This document shows, piece after piece, positions 1 to 8,912 of a stretch of DNA of 64,000 bases (position 1 is the first letter of the stretch; the number at the start of each line of letters is the position of its first letter). The position numbers and the translations under genes were made by a program. The stretch comes from Kineococcus rubinsiae. GTDB taxonomy: Bacteria > Actinomycetota > Actinomycetes > Actinomycetales > Kineococcaceae. The notes beneath the pieces were generated by a model, which ran no database searches, was not told where the DNA came from, and was given only the letters and a program-made list of their open reading frames with translations. The stretch is taken from positions 1-64,000 of the forward strand of contig NZ_VWPY01000011.1 in the NCBI RefSeq assembly GCF_011839805.1. The letters run 5' to 3'.

Positions 1-41
1 GACCACCGGCGCCGGCCGCGCAGCCGCCGCGCTCGCGGGGC

Positions 42-131
42 GGGACGCCGGGGCGGGGCGGGACGCGGGGGCCGGACGGGACGCGGGGGCGGGACGGGAC
101 GCGGGTGCCGGGCGGGACGCGGGTACCGGCC
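42..131. repeat. Five tandem copies of an 18-bp GC-rich unit
   Basis: Five consecutive 18-bp units start at 42, 60, 78, 96 and 114. All begin GGGACGC and most continue GGGACGCGGG, with changes mainly in the last eight bases. A unit of 18 bp keeps frame, so the array could encode a Gly/Arg/Pro-rich six-residue repeat, but I see no convincing start, stop or ribosome site. Bases 1-279 otherwise hold no gene I can support; the terminator of the following operon lies at 249-271. Confidence 0.75.
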
Positions 132-248
132 GGGGCGCCAGGTGGTCCGCCAGCGTCCGCGTGCTGCGCCGCGGTCCGGGCCGGCCGAGGAAGTTGTGGA
201 CCTCCTGCGCCGGGTGGCTCCCCCCGCTCACCCGCGTCCTCCGTCCTC

Positions 249-271
249 CCCGCGGCCGGTCCGGCCGCGGG
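249..271 (-). terminator. Candidate terminator of the tellurite-resistance operon
   Basis: A perfect 9-bp GC stem, CCCGCGGCC with GGCCGCGGG around a 5-nt loop, lies 8 nt beyond the stop codon of the DUF475 gene, the last gene of the minus-strand operon. No U-tract follows, as is common in high-GC actinobacteria. Confidence 0.5.
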
Positions 272-279
272 CGTCGCTG

Positions 280-1416
280 TCAGTGTGCCTCGGCGTGCGC
301 CTTCTGCTCCACGTGCGCGTCCTCGGGGTGCGCCCGGTTGTGCAGGATGGAGGAGATCAGCGCCGCGACGATGAACGCCACGCCGATGAGGCCGGTGACG
401 ACCTCGGGGATCTCGATCTCGATGCTCAGCAGCAGGATCGCCGCCAGCGCACCGATCGCCCAGAGGGCACCGTTCTCGAGGTAGATGTACTGGCTGAGCG
501 TGCCCTCGCGGACCAGGTGCACCGTCATCGACCGGATGAACATGGCGCCGACGCCGAGGCCGATCGCGATGATGATCGGGTCGTTGGTGATGGCGAAGGC
601 CCCGATGACGCCGTCGAAGGAGAAGGACGCGTCCAGCACCTCGAGGTAGAGGAACAGGAAGAACGCGGCCTTGCCGCCGACGCGCGCGATGTCGGACGGG
701 GCGCGCGAGCCGCGCGGCTGGTCGGGGACCGCCGCGGCGTCCTGCGCCGCACCCTCCTCGTCGTCACCCTCGACCTCGTCCACGTTGAAGAGGTTGCCGA
801 GGCCGTCGACGAGCAGGTAGGTCACCATGCCCAGCAGGCCGCTGGCCAGGACCGTCTGCGCGTGGTCGCTGGCGTAGGTCTCGGAGACCACGAACAGCAC
901 GACCCCGGCGACGATGACGGACAGCGCCTCGACGCGTCCGAGCTTCTCCAGGAAGCGCTCGACCGGCCCGAGCCAGTGGTGCTCGCTCTCGCTGAAGATG
1001 AAGCCCAGGAACAGCATCAGCAGGAACATCCCGCCGAAGGCCGCGATGGTCGGGTGCGCCTCGTTCAGCAGGTAGCCGTAGCTGCCGGGCTCCTCGACGG
1101 GGCCCTTCTCCAGCGCGAGGCGGACGGCCTCGACGGGTCCGAGCTTCGCCGTGATGCTCACCAGGAGCAGCGGGAAGACCAGCCGCATGCCGAAGACGGC
1201 GATGATCACGCCGACGGAGAGGAAGATCTTCTGCCAGAAGTCGTTCATGCGGCGAAGGATCGTGGCGTTGACCACCGCGTTGTCGAAGGAGAGGCTGATC
1301 TCCAGGACGCAGAGGATGGCCACGAGGCCCAGGGCGGTCGGTCCGTCGTAGATGACCGCGAGGACGAGCCCGACGATCAGGATGGCGAAGGACCAGCCGT
1401 AGGTCTTGAGGATCAC
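280..1416 (-). CDS. DUF475 / TerC-superfamily integral membrane protein
   Basis: This 378-residue protein is almost entirely hydrophobic membrane segments, with an acidic cytoplasmic-type loop around residues 215-245 (EVEGDDEEG). The segments carry charged residues typical of TerC-like proteins: SFDNAVVNA near residue 45 and ASFSFDGVIGAF near 265 are the paired acidic membrane motifs. TerC relatives are linked to metal-ion efflux and tellurite resistance; DUF475 itself has no settled biochemical role. It starts at a GTG and is the last gene of the TelA-to-TerD cluster, but a hairpin at 1500-1527 separates it from terD, so it may be partly transcribed alone. Family call is firm, function inferred. 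Confidence 0.85.
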   Translation of the reverse strand: MILKTYGWSFAILIVGLVLAVIYDGPTALGLVAILCVLEISLSFDNAVVNATILRRMNDFWQKIFLSVGVIIAVFGMRLVFPLLLVSITAKLGPVEAVRLALEKGPVEEPGSYGYLLNEAHPTIAAFGGMFLLMLFLGFIFSESEHHWLGPVERFLEKLGRVEALSVIVAGVVLFVVSETYASDHAQTVLASGLLGMVTYLLVDGLGNLFNVDEVEGDDEEGAAQDAAAVPDQPRGSRAPSDIARVGGKAAFFLFLYLEVLDASFSFDGVIGAFAITNDPIIIAIGLGVGAMFIRSMTVHLVREGTLSQYIYLENGALWAIGALAAILLLSIEIEIPEVVTGLIGVAFIVAALISSILHNRAHPEDAHVEQKAHAEAH

Positions 1417-1499
1417 GCGTCAGCTCTTCCACTCCGGGGTGCCCGCGGGCGCGGGCGGGGACACAGCACCCTCCCAGGTCTGCGCGGACCTGGCGAACC

Positions 1500-1527
1500 A
1501 GCCGCCCCGCGCGGACGCGGGGCGGCT
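1500..1527 (-). terminator. Hairpin between terD and the DUF475 gene
   Basis: A perfect 12-bp stem (AGCCGCCCCGCG paired with its complement) with a 4-nt loop lies 40 nt past the terD stop. It may stop or reduce readthrough from terD into the DUF475 gene, giving polar expression within the operon. The 150-nt gap holds nothing else I recognise. Confidence 0.6.
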
Positions 1528-1566
1528 GAGGGTGCGCTGCTCGTCAGGCGCTCGCCGGGGCGAGCG

Positions 1567-2142
1567 TCAGACGCTGACGCCGAAGTCGGTCGCGATGCCG
1601 CGCAGGCCGTCGGCGTAGCCCTGGCCCACGGCGCGGAACTTCCAGTCGGTGCCCGCCCGGTACAGCTCGCCGAAGACCATGGCGGTCTCGGTCGAGGCGT
1701 CCTCGGTGAGGTCGTAGCGCGCGACCTCGGCGCTGCTGTCCGCGTTCACGACGCGGATGAAGCCGTTGCGGACCTGCCCGAAGGACTGCTTGCGGGTGTC
1801 CGCGTCGTAGATGGCGACCGTGAAGACGACCTTCTCGATCTCCGCCGGCACGGCGGCCAGGTCGACGTTGATGACCTCGTCGTCGCCCTCGCCCTCACCC
1901 GTGCGGTTGTCGCCGGTGTGCTCCACGGAGCCCTCCGGGGACTTGAGCTGGTTGAAGAACACGAAGAACCCGTCGTTGGGGACCTTGCCGTTCGCGCCGA
2001 CCATGATGGCCTGCGCGTCGAGGTCGAACTCCGAGCCGGTGAAGCTGTTCGCGTCCCAGCCCAGGCCGATGACGACCCGGGTCATGCCGGGCGCCTCCTT
2101 GGTGAGGGAGACGTTGCCGCCCTTGCTGAGGCTGACGCCCAT
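1567..2142 (-). CDS. terD: TerD-family tellurite/stress resistance protein
   Basis: This 191-residue soluble protein has the full-length TerD fold. It begins [13 protein letters not shown], carries [11 protein letters not shown] near residue 28 and the acidic calcium-binding stretch [15 protein letters not shown] near residue 80, and ends with the conserved region around the motif [22 protein letters not shown]. TerD proteins bind calcium and act in tellurite resistance and general envelope or phage stress; in actinobacteria they also affect development. The ATG start is preceded by a purine-rich GGAAACGGAG. It sits downstream of an AIM24-family gene and upstream of a TerC-like membrane protein, the usual Ter context. 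Call is secure; the stress it answers is unknown. Confidence 0.95.
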   Translation of the reverse strand: MGVSLSKGGNVSLTKEAPGMTRVVIGLGWDANSFTGSEFDLDAQAIMVGANGKVPNDGFFVFFNQLKSPEGSVEHTGDNRTGEGEGDDEVINVDLAAVPAEIEKVVFTVAIYDADTRKQSFGQVRNGFIRVVNADSSAEVARYDLTEDASTETAMVFGELYRAGTDWKFRAVGQGYADGLRGIATDFGVSV

Positions 2143-2256
2143 GGTGTGCGCTCCGTTTCCTGTCCGTGGTGCCGCGCGTCCTGCGCGGCCTCGTGCCTTG
2201 CGGTCCAGCGCGAGCTGGCGTGCTGTCCAACGATCACCCTCGCGGATGAGTGCCCG

Positions 2257-3063
2257 TCAGTCGCGGCTGCCGCTGAACAACCCTCCCAGGCCGGCGGGCC
2301 CGCTGTCGTCCCGGCGGGACGTGTTCTTGGCGAGCGCCTTGGCGAAGCCGTCGATCGTGACCGACTGCAGGATGACCCGGCCGTTGCCCCGCAGGGTCGC
2401 GAGCGTCAGCCCCTCCCCGCCCAGAACGGCGCTCATGACCCCCTGGCGGTTCAGGCGCCCGACCCGCTCGACGCCGTAGCTGATGCGGTCGTCCCAGGCC
2501 ACGATGCAGCCCGTGTCGACCTTCACGACCCCGCCGAAGTCGGCCGGGTTCAGGTCGATGAAGTCGCCCGCCCCGGCGATGAGCAGCGAGCCGCGGCCCG
2601 TGAACTTCTCGAGGATGAAGCCCTCGCCGCCCATGAGGCCCGCGCCGAGGCCCGAGAAGGCGATGTCGAAGTGCACGCCGGCCTCGGCGGCCACGAACGC
2701 GTCCTTCTCGGCGAACCACGTCGTGGAGCCGTCCAGCTCCAGGTGGCGCATCTCCCCGGGCAGGACGCCCGCGAGGCCGAGCAGCCCCGCCCCGCCGCTG
2801 GTGCTGAAGTGCTGGAAGGCGAACGACTCCCCCGCGAGCATCCGCTTGCCGGCTGCGGCCGCCCCGCGCAGCAGGCCGGAGAAGCCGCCGGCGGCCCCGC
2901 CCGGGCCGTTCGGGTCCGTCGGCGCGGAGAGCTTCGTCTCCATCTCGACGTCGCCGGAGGAGAAGAGGAACTTGCCGGCCTCGGCGTAGACCACCTGGCC
3001 GGGGCGCAGGTTCACCACGGCCATCTGCGTCGTGCTGCCGACGAGCTGCAGGTCGAGCGTCAC
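2257..3063 (-). CDS. AIM24 / TIGR00266-family protein
   Basis: A 268-residue protein made of beta-rich glycine-containing segments typical of the AIM24 family, for example GQVVYAEAGKFLFSSGDVEM near residue 22 and the repeated GEGFILEKFTGRGSL and GGEGLTLATLRGNGRVILQS pieces. No membrane segment or signal peptide is visible. Bacterial members have no defined biochemical function but are repeatedly found beside TerD and TelA proteins. Here it lies between terD and two paralogous membrane proteins in the same orientation with short gaps, so it is very probably co-transcribed. The GTG start follows GAGGAGGACCCC, a good ribosome site. Role in the stress module is inferred from context only. Confidence 0.85.
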   Translation of the reverse strand: MTLDLQLVGSTTQMAVVNLRPGQVVYAEAGKFLFSSGDVEMETKLSAPTDPNGPGGAAGGFSGLLRGAAAAGKRMLAGESFAFQHFSTSGGAGLLGLAGVLPGEMRHLELDGSTTWFAEKDAFVAAEAGVHFDIAFSGLGAGLMGGEGFILEKFTGRGSLLIAGAGDFIDLNPADFGGVVKVDTGCIVAWDDRISYGVERVGRLNRQGVMSAVLGGEGLTLATLRGNGRVILQSVTIDGFAKALAKNTSRRDDSGPAGLGGLFSGSRD

Positions 3064-3090
3064 GGGGTCCTCCTCGGAGGTCGCTGCCGG

Positions 3091-4080
3091 TCAGAGGTCG
3101 AGGTCGCTGCGGCGGAACTTCGCCTCGAGGAACCGGCTCTGCTCCTGCTGGCGGGTGACGTCGGCGTCGTGGACGGCGTCGCGCAGCCCCTCGCAGCCCT
3201 CGAGCAGCAGGTGCAGCTGGTTGCGCAGCTCCTGGGCGGGCGTGGCGCCGCCGGCGTTGACGTGCGTGCGCGCGACGTCCGCGGGCAGGCGGAGGAAGTC
3301 GTCGACCGTGCGGGGCAGGTGCTCCAGGGCCAGCGTCTCGAGGTCGTGGCGGACGAGGGCGTCGGTGTCGCGCTCGGCGGCGTGCTCCAGCAGCGGGGCC
3401 AGGAGGTCGGCGACCTCGTGGACGAGGACGACGTCGGTGCGCTCGAAGCGGTCGGAGGTGTCGACGCGGCGGACGGTGCGCAGCAGGCTCTTCTCGGCGG
3501 CGCTGATGCGGGGCCCGCCGGTCACGGCCTCGGGCGCCCGGGCGGGAGCCGGCGCGGCTGCGGGGGCCACCGAGAGGGCGCGGCGGGCCGTGGCCGGCCG
3601 GGCCCGCACGGGGAGCCCGGACGGCGGTCCCCCCTGGGCCTCCAGGCGCAGGGCCCGCATCTCCCGCTTCCGCTGGCGGCGCTGCCCCTTGGTGGCGGAG
3701 GCGTACGCCGCGTTGCCGCCGATCCAGATCCACATGGCGATGAAGCCCACGAACCACAGCGGTCCGGGCAGGACGGAGTACAGGACGATCCACGTCCCGA
3801 GGCCCACCCAGCGGACGGCCTGGAAGGCGGCGTCGGGGACGAACCCGACCCCGGGCAGCTCGAGGCCGAGGGGCGTCAGCCGCCGCTCGTCGATGCCGTA
3901 CCTCTCGATCTGGGTCTTCTCGTCCTCCTCGCCGGAGCGGGGGGCGCGCCGGGCACCGTGGGCGACGGCGCCGTGGGCGACGGCACCGGGAGCGGCGGCG
4001 CGCGACACCTCGGTGCCGGGCCCCGCGACGCGCGACGGCTCGGAGCCGTCGTCGTCGTCCTTGCGCAGGTCGATGCTCAC
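3091..4080 (-). CDS. XpaC-like membrane protein of the Ter operon, paralogue 1
   Basis: A 329-residue protein with an Ala/Gly/Arg-rich N-terminus, two adjacent hydrophobic segments around residues 80-125, a basic turn (QRRQRKREMR) and a helical C-terminal domain of about 140 residues. That domain ends FLEAKFRRSDLDL and is clearly related to the C-terminus of the next upstream gene. The layout, two membrane helices then a helical cytoplasmic domain beside a TelA gene, resembles XpaC (PF10112), which pairs with a TelA homologue in Bacillus; a profile search would be needed to confirm it. I chose the GTG at 4080 because AGGGAG precedes it and it starts just 8 nt after the upstream stop; the open frame continues further upstream but only as antisense-like sequence. 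Confidence 0.75.
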   Translation of the reverse strand: MSIDLRKDDDDGSEPSRVAGPGTEVSRAAAPGAVAHGAVAHGARRAPRSGEEDEKTQIERYGIDERRLTPLGLELPGVGFVPDAAFQAVRWVGLGTWIVLYSVLPGPLWFVGFIAMWIWIGGNAAYASATKGQRRQRKREMRALRLEAQGGPPSGLPVRARPATARRALSVAPAAAPAPARAPEAVTGGPRISAAEKSLLRTVRRVDTSDRFERTDVVLVHEVADLLAPLLEHAAERDTDALVRHDLETLALEHLPRTVDDFLRLPADVARTHVNAGGATPAQELRNQLHLLLEGCEGLRDAVHDADVTRQQEQSRFLEAKFRRSDLDL

Positions 4081-4088
4081 GCCACTCC

Positions 4089-4994
4089 CTAGAGGTCCAG
4101 GTCGGAACGCCGGAACTTCGCGTCGAGGAAGCGGCTCTGGGTGGCCAGCCGCTGGGCGTCGTGGTCGTAGACCGCCTGCTGCAGCTGCCGGGCGCCGTCC
4201 AGCAGCAGGCGCAGCTGGGACAGCAGCTCCTCGGCCGGCGTGGTGCCGGAGGGCCCCCGGTGCGTGAGCGCGTAGCGCTCGGGCAGGTCGAGGTAGTGCT
4301 CCAGCGCGCCGGGCAGGTACTCGGTGACGATGGCCTCGAGGTTGTGCAGCTCCTCGACGTCCGCGCCGCGCTTGGCGACGTGGGCGAGCAGGGGGCGCAG
4401 CACGTCCTCGATCTCGCGCACGGTCGGCACGGCGCCGTCGGGCAGCTTGCCGCCCGCGCGGTTCACCGTCTGCACCACGGTGCGCAGCTCGTGCTGCATG
4501 GCCGCGACCGGGTCGGCGGGCGCCGCCTCGACGGGCGGGGCGGCGGGGGCGGCCTCGAGGACCGGCTCCCCCGTGAGGGCGGCCTTGAACCTCAGCCAGG
4601 CGGAGTTCGACACGACGGAGTGCACCAGTCCTGTTCCCCAGGTCGCGAACGCGAGCAGCACGGCGAGCACGTTCAGGCTCCAGCTGTACGACAGCAGCAG
4701 CGCGAGAGAGCCGCCGGCGGCGACGAAGTAGGTGACGGCCGCCAGCACCCAGGCGGGGCGGCGGGCGGTGATCCCCATGTACAGGAACGACAGCCACGGC
4801 AGCCCGACGGCCGGGATGGCCAGCCACCAGGAGTTCCTGGCCCGCCACACCGGGCTGCGCAGCCGTCGGCTGACGACCTCGGCCGGGGCGTGCGCCGCGA
4901 CCACGCGGGTGCGCGAGCTCCGGCGCGCGGGGAGCTCGCCCGGGGCGGCGCGGCGCAGGCTGCGGGGCGCGCGGTCGCTCACGGGCGTGCTCAC
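4089..4994 (-). CDS. XpaC-like membrane protein of the Ter operon, paralogue 2
   Basis: A 301-residue protein with a basic N-terminus, several hydrophobic segments between residues 50 and 125, an Ala/Pro-rich linker and a helical C-terminal domain ending FLDAKFRRSDLDL. The last 110 residues align with paralogue 1 downstream: both have a V/I..L.PLL.H.A.R segment, a Y/HLPG-like turn, TPAXEL..QL.LLL, and the same terminal motif. Its GTG start overlaps the telA stop by 4 nt, so translation is coupled. Likely an inner-membrane partner of TelA; the shared FRRSDLDL tail suggests both proteins dock on the same partner, which is inference. Confidence 0.75.
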   Translation of the reverse strand: MSTPVSDRAPRSLRRAAPGELPARRSSRTRVVAAHAPAEVVSRRLRSPVWRARNSWWLAIPAVGLPWLSFLYMGITARRPAWVLAAVTYFVAAGGSLALLLSYSWSLNVLAVLLAFATWGTGLVHSVVSNSAWLRFKAALTGEPVLEAAPAAPPVEAAPADPVAAMQHELRTVVQTVNRAGGKLPDGAVPTVREIEDVLRPLLAHVAKRGADVEELHNLEAIVTEYLPGALEHYLDLPERYALTHRGPSGTTPAEELLSQLRLLLDGARQLQQAVYDHDAQRLATQSRFLDAKFRRSDLDL

Positions 4995-6253
4995 CTCGCG
5001 GGACCGGGCAGCGCCGGCCCGCCGCCCTGCTCACCGTTGCGCGCCCGCTCCAGGTAGGAGCGCGAGCGGTGCACCTGACCCTCGAGGGCGTCCACGGTCG
5101 TGGCCATGCTGACGACGGCCTGCTGCTTGAACGTGTCGATCGCGTCCATCGTCGCGAACACGTTGTCGAAGGCCTTCTGCAGCGTCGCGACGTCCACCGT
5201 GGCCGTCGACGCCTGCTGGTGGATCTGGCTCGTCTGCTGCTTGAGCATCTCCGACGTCGACAGGATCATCTGGTTCGTCGTGGAGTTCAGGGCGTTGATC
5301 TGGTCGAGCACGAGCTTCTGGTTGGCCAGCGCCTGCGCGACGATGACCGCCGTGCGCAGCGCGGCGACCGTCGTCGTCTGCGCCCGGTCGACGCCCTTGA
5401 TGAGCTCGATGTTGTTCTTGCGCACGAGATCGAGCGCCAGGTAGCCCTGGACGCTCACCGCGAGCTGGGTGAGCAGGTCCTGGTGGCGCTGGCGGATCGG
5501 GAACAGCGCGTCGGACGTCAGCGCGTCCGCGGCCTGCGGGTTCGCCCCGCGCAGCTCGTCGACCTTCGCGACGGTGGCGGCGTCCAGCGCCTTGGCCAGC
5601 GTCGCGTACTCGGTCAGCTTGCCCATCGTCGTCCAGAGGTTCTGCTTCTCCTGCTCGATGGACGCGTTGTCCTTGCGCAGCTCGTCCTGCCCCGAGGCGA
5701 GCGCCTTGATGATGGCGTCGAGCTGCGACTGCGCGTCGGCGTAGCGCTCGAAGTAGCGCTGGATCTTGTTGCCGAAGGGGATGACGCCCAGGATCTTCTT
5801 CGCGCCCTTGAGGTCGGCGCGGCCCGGGTCGAGGTCGGTGACCGTCTGGCGCAGCTCCAGCAGCGTGTTCGCGACCTTCACCTGCGCGTCGGCACCGGGG
5901 CCGGTGGCCTTCTGCCCCTTGGCGCCGGCCAGGGAGGACGCGGGCCGCTCGAGCATGCGGTTGGAGACCTGCGCGGAGGAGCGGACCTCCTGCTCCCCCA
6001 TGCGCGTGATGTCGTCGACCTTCTTCTGGAAGGCCGGGCTGCGCGGGTCCTGCGCCGCGAGGTCGGCGACGAACGCCTGCGCCTTGCGGTTCAGCTCGAC
6101 GCGCGTGGCCTCGTCCAGCGGGATCATGCCCTCGGCCTGCTCGTCGGCGACCACCGGCACGGGCGCGGGGGGCGTCAGCTGCAGGTCCGCGGCCGCGGGC
6201 GCCGCCGCGACCGGCGGGGTCAACGGCTTGTTCAGGTCCAGCGACTCCGCCAT
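4991..6253 (-). CDS. TelA-family toxic anion resistance protein
   Basis: A 420-residue, mostly helical cytoplasmic protein that matches the TelA family (PF05816) in length and motifs. It has a Pro/Ala-rich first 50 residues, the segment KKILGVIPFGNKIQRYFERY near residue 155, ASGQDELRKDNASIEQEK near 190, and a long coiled-coil C-terminus. TelA proteins confer resistance to tellurite and cell-envelope-active compounds by an unresolved mechanism. It is the first gene of the cluster: GAGGGG precedes the ATG, and a TAGGAT -10 candidate lies at 6296-6301. The downstream paralogues, AIM24 and TerD genes follow with overlaps or short gaps. Confidence 0.93.
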   Translation of the reverse strand: MAESLDLNKPLTPPVAAAPAAADLQLTPPAPVPVVADEQAEGMIPLDEATRVELNRKAQAFVADLAAQDPRSPAFQKKVDDITRMGEQEVRSSAQVSNRMLERPASSLAGAKGQKATGPGADAQVKVANTLLELRQTVTDLDPGRADLKGAKKILGVIPFGNKIQRYFERYADAQSQLDAIIKALASGQDELRKDNASIEQEKQNLWTTMGKLTEYATLAKALDAATVAKVDELRGANPQAADALTSDALFPIRQRHQDLLTQLAVSVQGYLALDLVRKNNIELIKGVDRAQTTTVAALRTAVIVAQALANQKLVLDQINALNSTTNQMILSTSEMLKQQTSQIHQQASTATVDVATLQKAFDNVFATMDAIDTFKQQAVVSMATTVDALEGQVHRSRSYLERARNGEQGGGPALPGPAR

Positions 6254-6295
6254 CAGGTGGTTCCCCTCGTCCTCGGCTCCCGCACGTGGCGACCC

Positions 6296-6301
6296 ATCCT
6301 A
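6296..6301 (-). promoter_or_regulatory. -10 candidate for the telA-terD operon
   Basis: TAGGAT on the minus strand lies 42 nt before the telA ATG and fits an actinobacterial -10 box. It would give a leader of about 35 nt that contains the ribosome site GAGGGG. No clear -35 element is visible. Confidence 0.45.
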
Positions 6302-6419
6302 GGTCGGCCCGTGGCGGTCGCCTCCGATTCCAGCGCACGGCTGCGGCCGGTGGCATCCCCCCCTCGGAGGACTCCCGCGTCGGGCGCCGGTCGGAGGCCC
6401 CGCCCCGGCGCCCGCCCCC

Positions 6420-6599
6420 TCAGTCGTCCTCGGCGTCCTGCCGGTCCCACGCCTCCGTGCGGTCGCGCGCGGTCTCCAGCGCGTGCTGCGCGGCCTCGCG
6501 GGTCGGGTACGGGCCCATGAGGTCCTGCGCCTTGTCGCGCTTGTCGACCTCCTCCACCGCTCCGGTGCGCACGTTGTAGAAGAAGCTCGCCTCGCTCAT
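6420..6599 (-). CDS. Small SPOR-like protein (59 aa)
   Basis: A 59-residue ORF beginning MSEASFFYNVRTGAVEE and containing MGPYPTREAAQHALE, a pattern seen in small actinobacterial proteins often annotated as SPOR-domain or, wrongly, as methionine aminopeptidase fragments because they sit beside map. Composition is strongly acidic with a normal high-GC codon pattern. CAGGAT lies exactly 6 nt before the ATG, so the transcript is probably leaderless. It is divergent from map with 97 nt between starts. Function unknown; the conserved FFYNVRTGAVEE opening suggests a binding module for a peptide or glycan, which is a guess. Confidence 0.75.
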   Translation of the reverse strand: MSEASFFYNVRTGAVEEVDKRDKAQDLMGPYPTREAAQHALETARDRTEAWDRQDAEDD

Positions 6600-6696
6600 G
6601 ACCTCATCCTGCTCGCACCCCCCGCCCGGCGCACGCGACCCCCCGCACGGGAGCCGGCCACGACCCGTCCCGGACCGCCCGACCTAGACTCGCGGG

Positions 6697-7569
6697 ATGA
6701 CTCCGGGCACGTCCTCCGCCACCCCGCTCGTCCCCGGGACGGTCAGCCCGCGACGGTCCGTCCCGGCCTCGATCGCCCGCCCCGAGTACGTCGACCGGCC
6801 CTCCCCGGCGCCCTACCGCGGGTCGAACGTCATCGACCCCGAGGGCGTCGAGCGCATCCGCACCTCGAGCCGGCTCGCCGCGCAGGCGCTGCAGGAGGTC
6901 GGCCGCCACGTCGTCCCGGGCACGACCACCGACGAGCTGGACCGGATCGGCCACGAGTTCCTCTGCGACCACGGCGCCTACCCCTCGACGCTGGGCTACC
7001 GCGGGTTCCCGAAGGCGCTGTGCACCAGCCTCAACGAGGTCATCTGCCACGGCATCCCCGACTCGACCGTGCTGCGCGACGGCGACATCGTCAACGTCGA
7101 CATCACGGCCTACCTCGACGGCATGCACGGCGACACCAACGCCACCTTCACGTGCGGCGACGTCGACGAGGAGTCGCGGCTGCTCGTCGAGCGCACCGAG
7201 GAGGCCACCCGCCGGGGCATCCGGGCGGTCGCCCCGGGCCGGGCGCTCAACGTGGTCGGGCGGGTCATCGAGGCCTACGCCAAGCGCTTCGGCTACGGCG
7301 TCGTGCGCGACTTCACCGGTCACGGGGTCGGGCCGGCGTTCCACTCGGGCCTGGTCGTGCCGCACTTCGACGCGGCGCCCGCGCACGACACCGTCATGGA
7401 GCCCGGCATGGTCTTCACGATCGAGCCGATGCTCACCCTCGGCACCCACGAGTGGGACATGTGGGACGACGGCTGGACGGTGCTGACGAAGGACCGCCGC
7501 CGGACCGCGCAGTTCGAGCACACGCTCGTGGTCACCGAGACCGGCGCCGAGGTCCTGACCCTGCCCTGA
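6697..7569 (+). CDS. map: Type I methionine aminopeptidase
   Basis: A 290-residue enzyme that removes the initiator methionine from nascent proteins. The pita-bread metal ligands are all visible: Asp in [12 protein letters not shown] and in MHGDTNATF, His in [11 protein letters not shown], Glu in MVFTIEPM and Glu in [10 protein letters not shown]; the substrate His lies in [10 protein letters not shown]. The N-terminal extension of about 40 residues (Pro-rich, [15 protein letters not shown]) is typical of actinobacterial MetAP1c-type enzymes. TAGACT (6685-6690) sits exactly 6 nt before the ATG and no ribosome site is present, so the message is probably leaderless. Confidence 0.97.
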   Translation: MTPGTSSATPLVPGTVSPRRSVPASIARPEYVDRPSPAPYRGSNVIDPEGVERIRTSSRLAAQALQEVGRHVVPGTTTDELDRIGHEFLCDHGAYPSTLGYRGFPKALCTSLNEVICHGIPDSTVLRDGDIVNVDITAYLDGMHGDTNATFTCGDVDEESRLLVERTEEATRRGIRAVAPGRALNVVGRVIEAYAKRFGYGVVRDFTGHGVGPAFHSGLVVPHFDAAPAHDTVMEPGMVFTIEPMLTLGTHEWDMWDDGWTVLTKDRRRTAQFEHTLVVTETGAEVLTLP

Positions 7570-7660
7570 GCCCGTCCGCCCGCGGGGCACGCCGGGGCCC
7601 GCGTGCGCGTTGGGCCCGGCGAACGGCCACCACCCCTTCGAGCACGAGGAGCGCACCCAC

Positions 7661-7852
7661 GTGAACACCACCCTGTCCCGCCCCCAGCACGGCAAGGTCA
7701 TCGCCGGCGTCTGCGCCGGCCTGGCGCGCCGCTTCGGCGTCTCCAGCAACGTCGTGCGCCTGCTCTTCGTCCTCTCGTGCCTGCTGCCTGGCCCGCAGGT
7801 CCTCGTCTACGCCGTCCTGTGGATCGTCCTGCCCAAGGACACCCGCAGCTGA
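7661..7852 (+). CDS. PspC-domain small membrane protein
   Basis: A 63-residue protein that is essentially one PspC domain: a basic N-terminus, [28 protein letters not shown], a membrane helix, and the family ending [13 protein letters not shown]. PspC domains sense envelope stress as anti-sigma or phage-shock-like modules in longer proteins; stand-alone forms like this are common in actinobacteria with unknown partners. I chose the GTG at 7661 because GAGGAGCG lies 9 nt upstream; an earlier in-frame start would add 17 non-conserved residues. Confidence 0.85.
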   Translation: MNTTLSRPQHGKVIAGVCAGLARRFGVSSNVVRLLFVLSCLLPGPQVLVYAVLWIVLPKDTRS

Positions 7853-7958
7853 GCCGCGCTGATCGGGCCCGCGCTGACGAGGGCTGGTCGGATCGGGCCT
7901 GGACGGATCGGGGCGGGGGCCGGGCGGGCCGGGGCGCGTCCCCCTACGCTCTGCCCTC

Positions 7959-8837
7959 GTGACCGAGACCAGCAGCGAGACCCCGCAGGACGCCGGCGCG
8001 CCGGCGACGAGCAGCCCCGCGACGGGGACGGCCCGCCCGGCGAGCCCGTCGCGCCGCCGCACGAGCACGGCCAGGCCGAAGCTGGGCCTGGGCATCGACA
8101 TCGGCGGCTCCGGCATCAAGGGCGCGCCCGTCGACCTCGCGGCCGGCACCTTCGCGGCGGAGCGCGTGCGCATCGAGACCCCGCAGCCCGCGACGCCGTC
8201 CGCGATCGCGCCCGTGGTGGCGCAGGTCGTCGAGCAGCTCGGCGAGCACCTGCAGGGCGACGAGCCGATCGGCATCACGTTCCCCGCGGTCATCCAGCAC
8301 GGCATCGCCCGCAGCGCCGCGAACGTCGACGAGAGCTGGATCGGCACCGACGCCGAGAGCCTGTTCTCCGACGCGCTCGGCCGCCCCGTGATCGTCGTCA
8401 ACGACGCCGACGCGGCCGGCTTCGCGGAGGTCACCTTCGGCGCGGCCAAGGGCATCCACGGCGTCGTGCTGGTCACGACGCTCGGCACGGGCATCGGCAG
8501 CGCGCTCATCGTCGACGGCCGCCTCGTGCCGAACACCGAGCTCGGCCACCTCGAGATCGGTGGGCACGACGCGGAGAAGAAGGCCGCGGACTCCGCCCGC
8601 GAGCGCCACGACCTGTCGTGGTCGCAGTGGGCGAAGCGCCTGCAGCGCTACTACTCCCACCTCGAGGACCTGCTGTGGCCGGACCTCATCGTCGTCGGCG
8701 GCGGGGTCAGCAAGAAGCACGAGAAGTTCCTGCCCCTGCTCGACCTGCGCACCCCCATCGTCCCGGCCCACCTGCTCAACGACGCCGGCATCATCGGGGC
8801 CGCGTCGCTGGCGGCGCAGGCGGCCGCGAAGCGCTGA
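7959..8837 (+). CDS. ppgK: Polyphosphate glucokinase
   Basis: A 292-residue ROK-family kinase that phosphorylates glucose using inorganic polyphosphate (and ATP), an actinobacterial trait. After a Ser/Thr/Pro-rich leader of about 40 residues it has [18 protein letters not shown] (phosphate 1), [11 protein letters not shown] with the catalytic Asp, [15 protein letters not shown] (phosphate 2), and ELGHLEIGG. The PPGK-type segment [23 protein letters not shown] replaces the zinc motif of classical ROK proteins, which separates it from ordinary glucokinases. TACGCT (7945-7950) lies 8 nt before the GTG. Confidence 0.95.
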   Translation: MTETSSETPQDAGAPATSSPATGTARPASPSRRRTSTARPKLGLGIDIGGSGIKGAPVDLAAGTFAAERVRIETPQPATPSAIAPVVAQVVEQLGEHLQGDEPIGITFPAVIQHGIARSAANVDESWIGTDAESLFSDALGRPVIVVNDADAAGFAEVTFGAAKGIHGVVLVTTLGTGIGSALIVDGRLVPNTELGHLEIGGHDAEKKAADSARERHDLSWSQWAKRLQRYYSHLEDLLWPDLIVVGGGVSKKHEKFLPLLDLRTPIVPAHLLNDAGIIGAASLAAQAAAKR

Positions 8838-8912
8838 CCCGGCCGGCCGGGCGGCGCGACCCGCACGGGAGCGCTCTCCCGGTCGTTGCCGCAGGACCCC
8901 TAGAGTCATCAC

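Noticed and set aside
1-374. Gly/Pro/Arg-rich plus-strand ORF over the tandem array
   Set aside because: It overlaps the end of the DUF475 gene by 95 bp and lacks a start signal; it could only be real as the tail of a gene that begins before the window.
142-4092. Very long plus-strand open frame (1316 codons) over the Ter operon
   Set aside because: It is antisense to six well-supported minus-strand genes, its product is low-complexity Glu/Val/Asp/Arg/His-rich sequence, and such long shadows are expected at this GC content.
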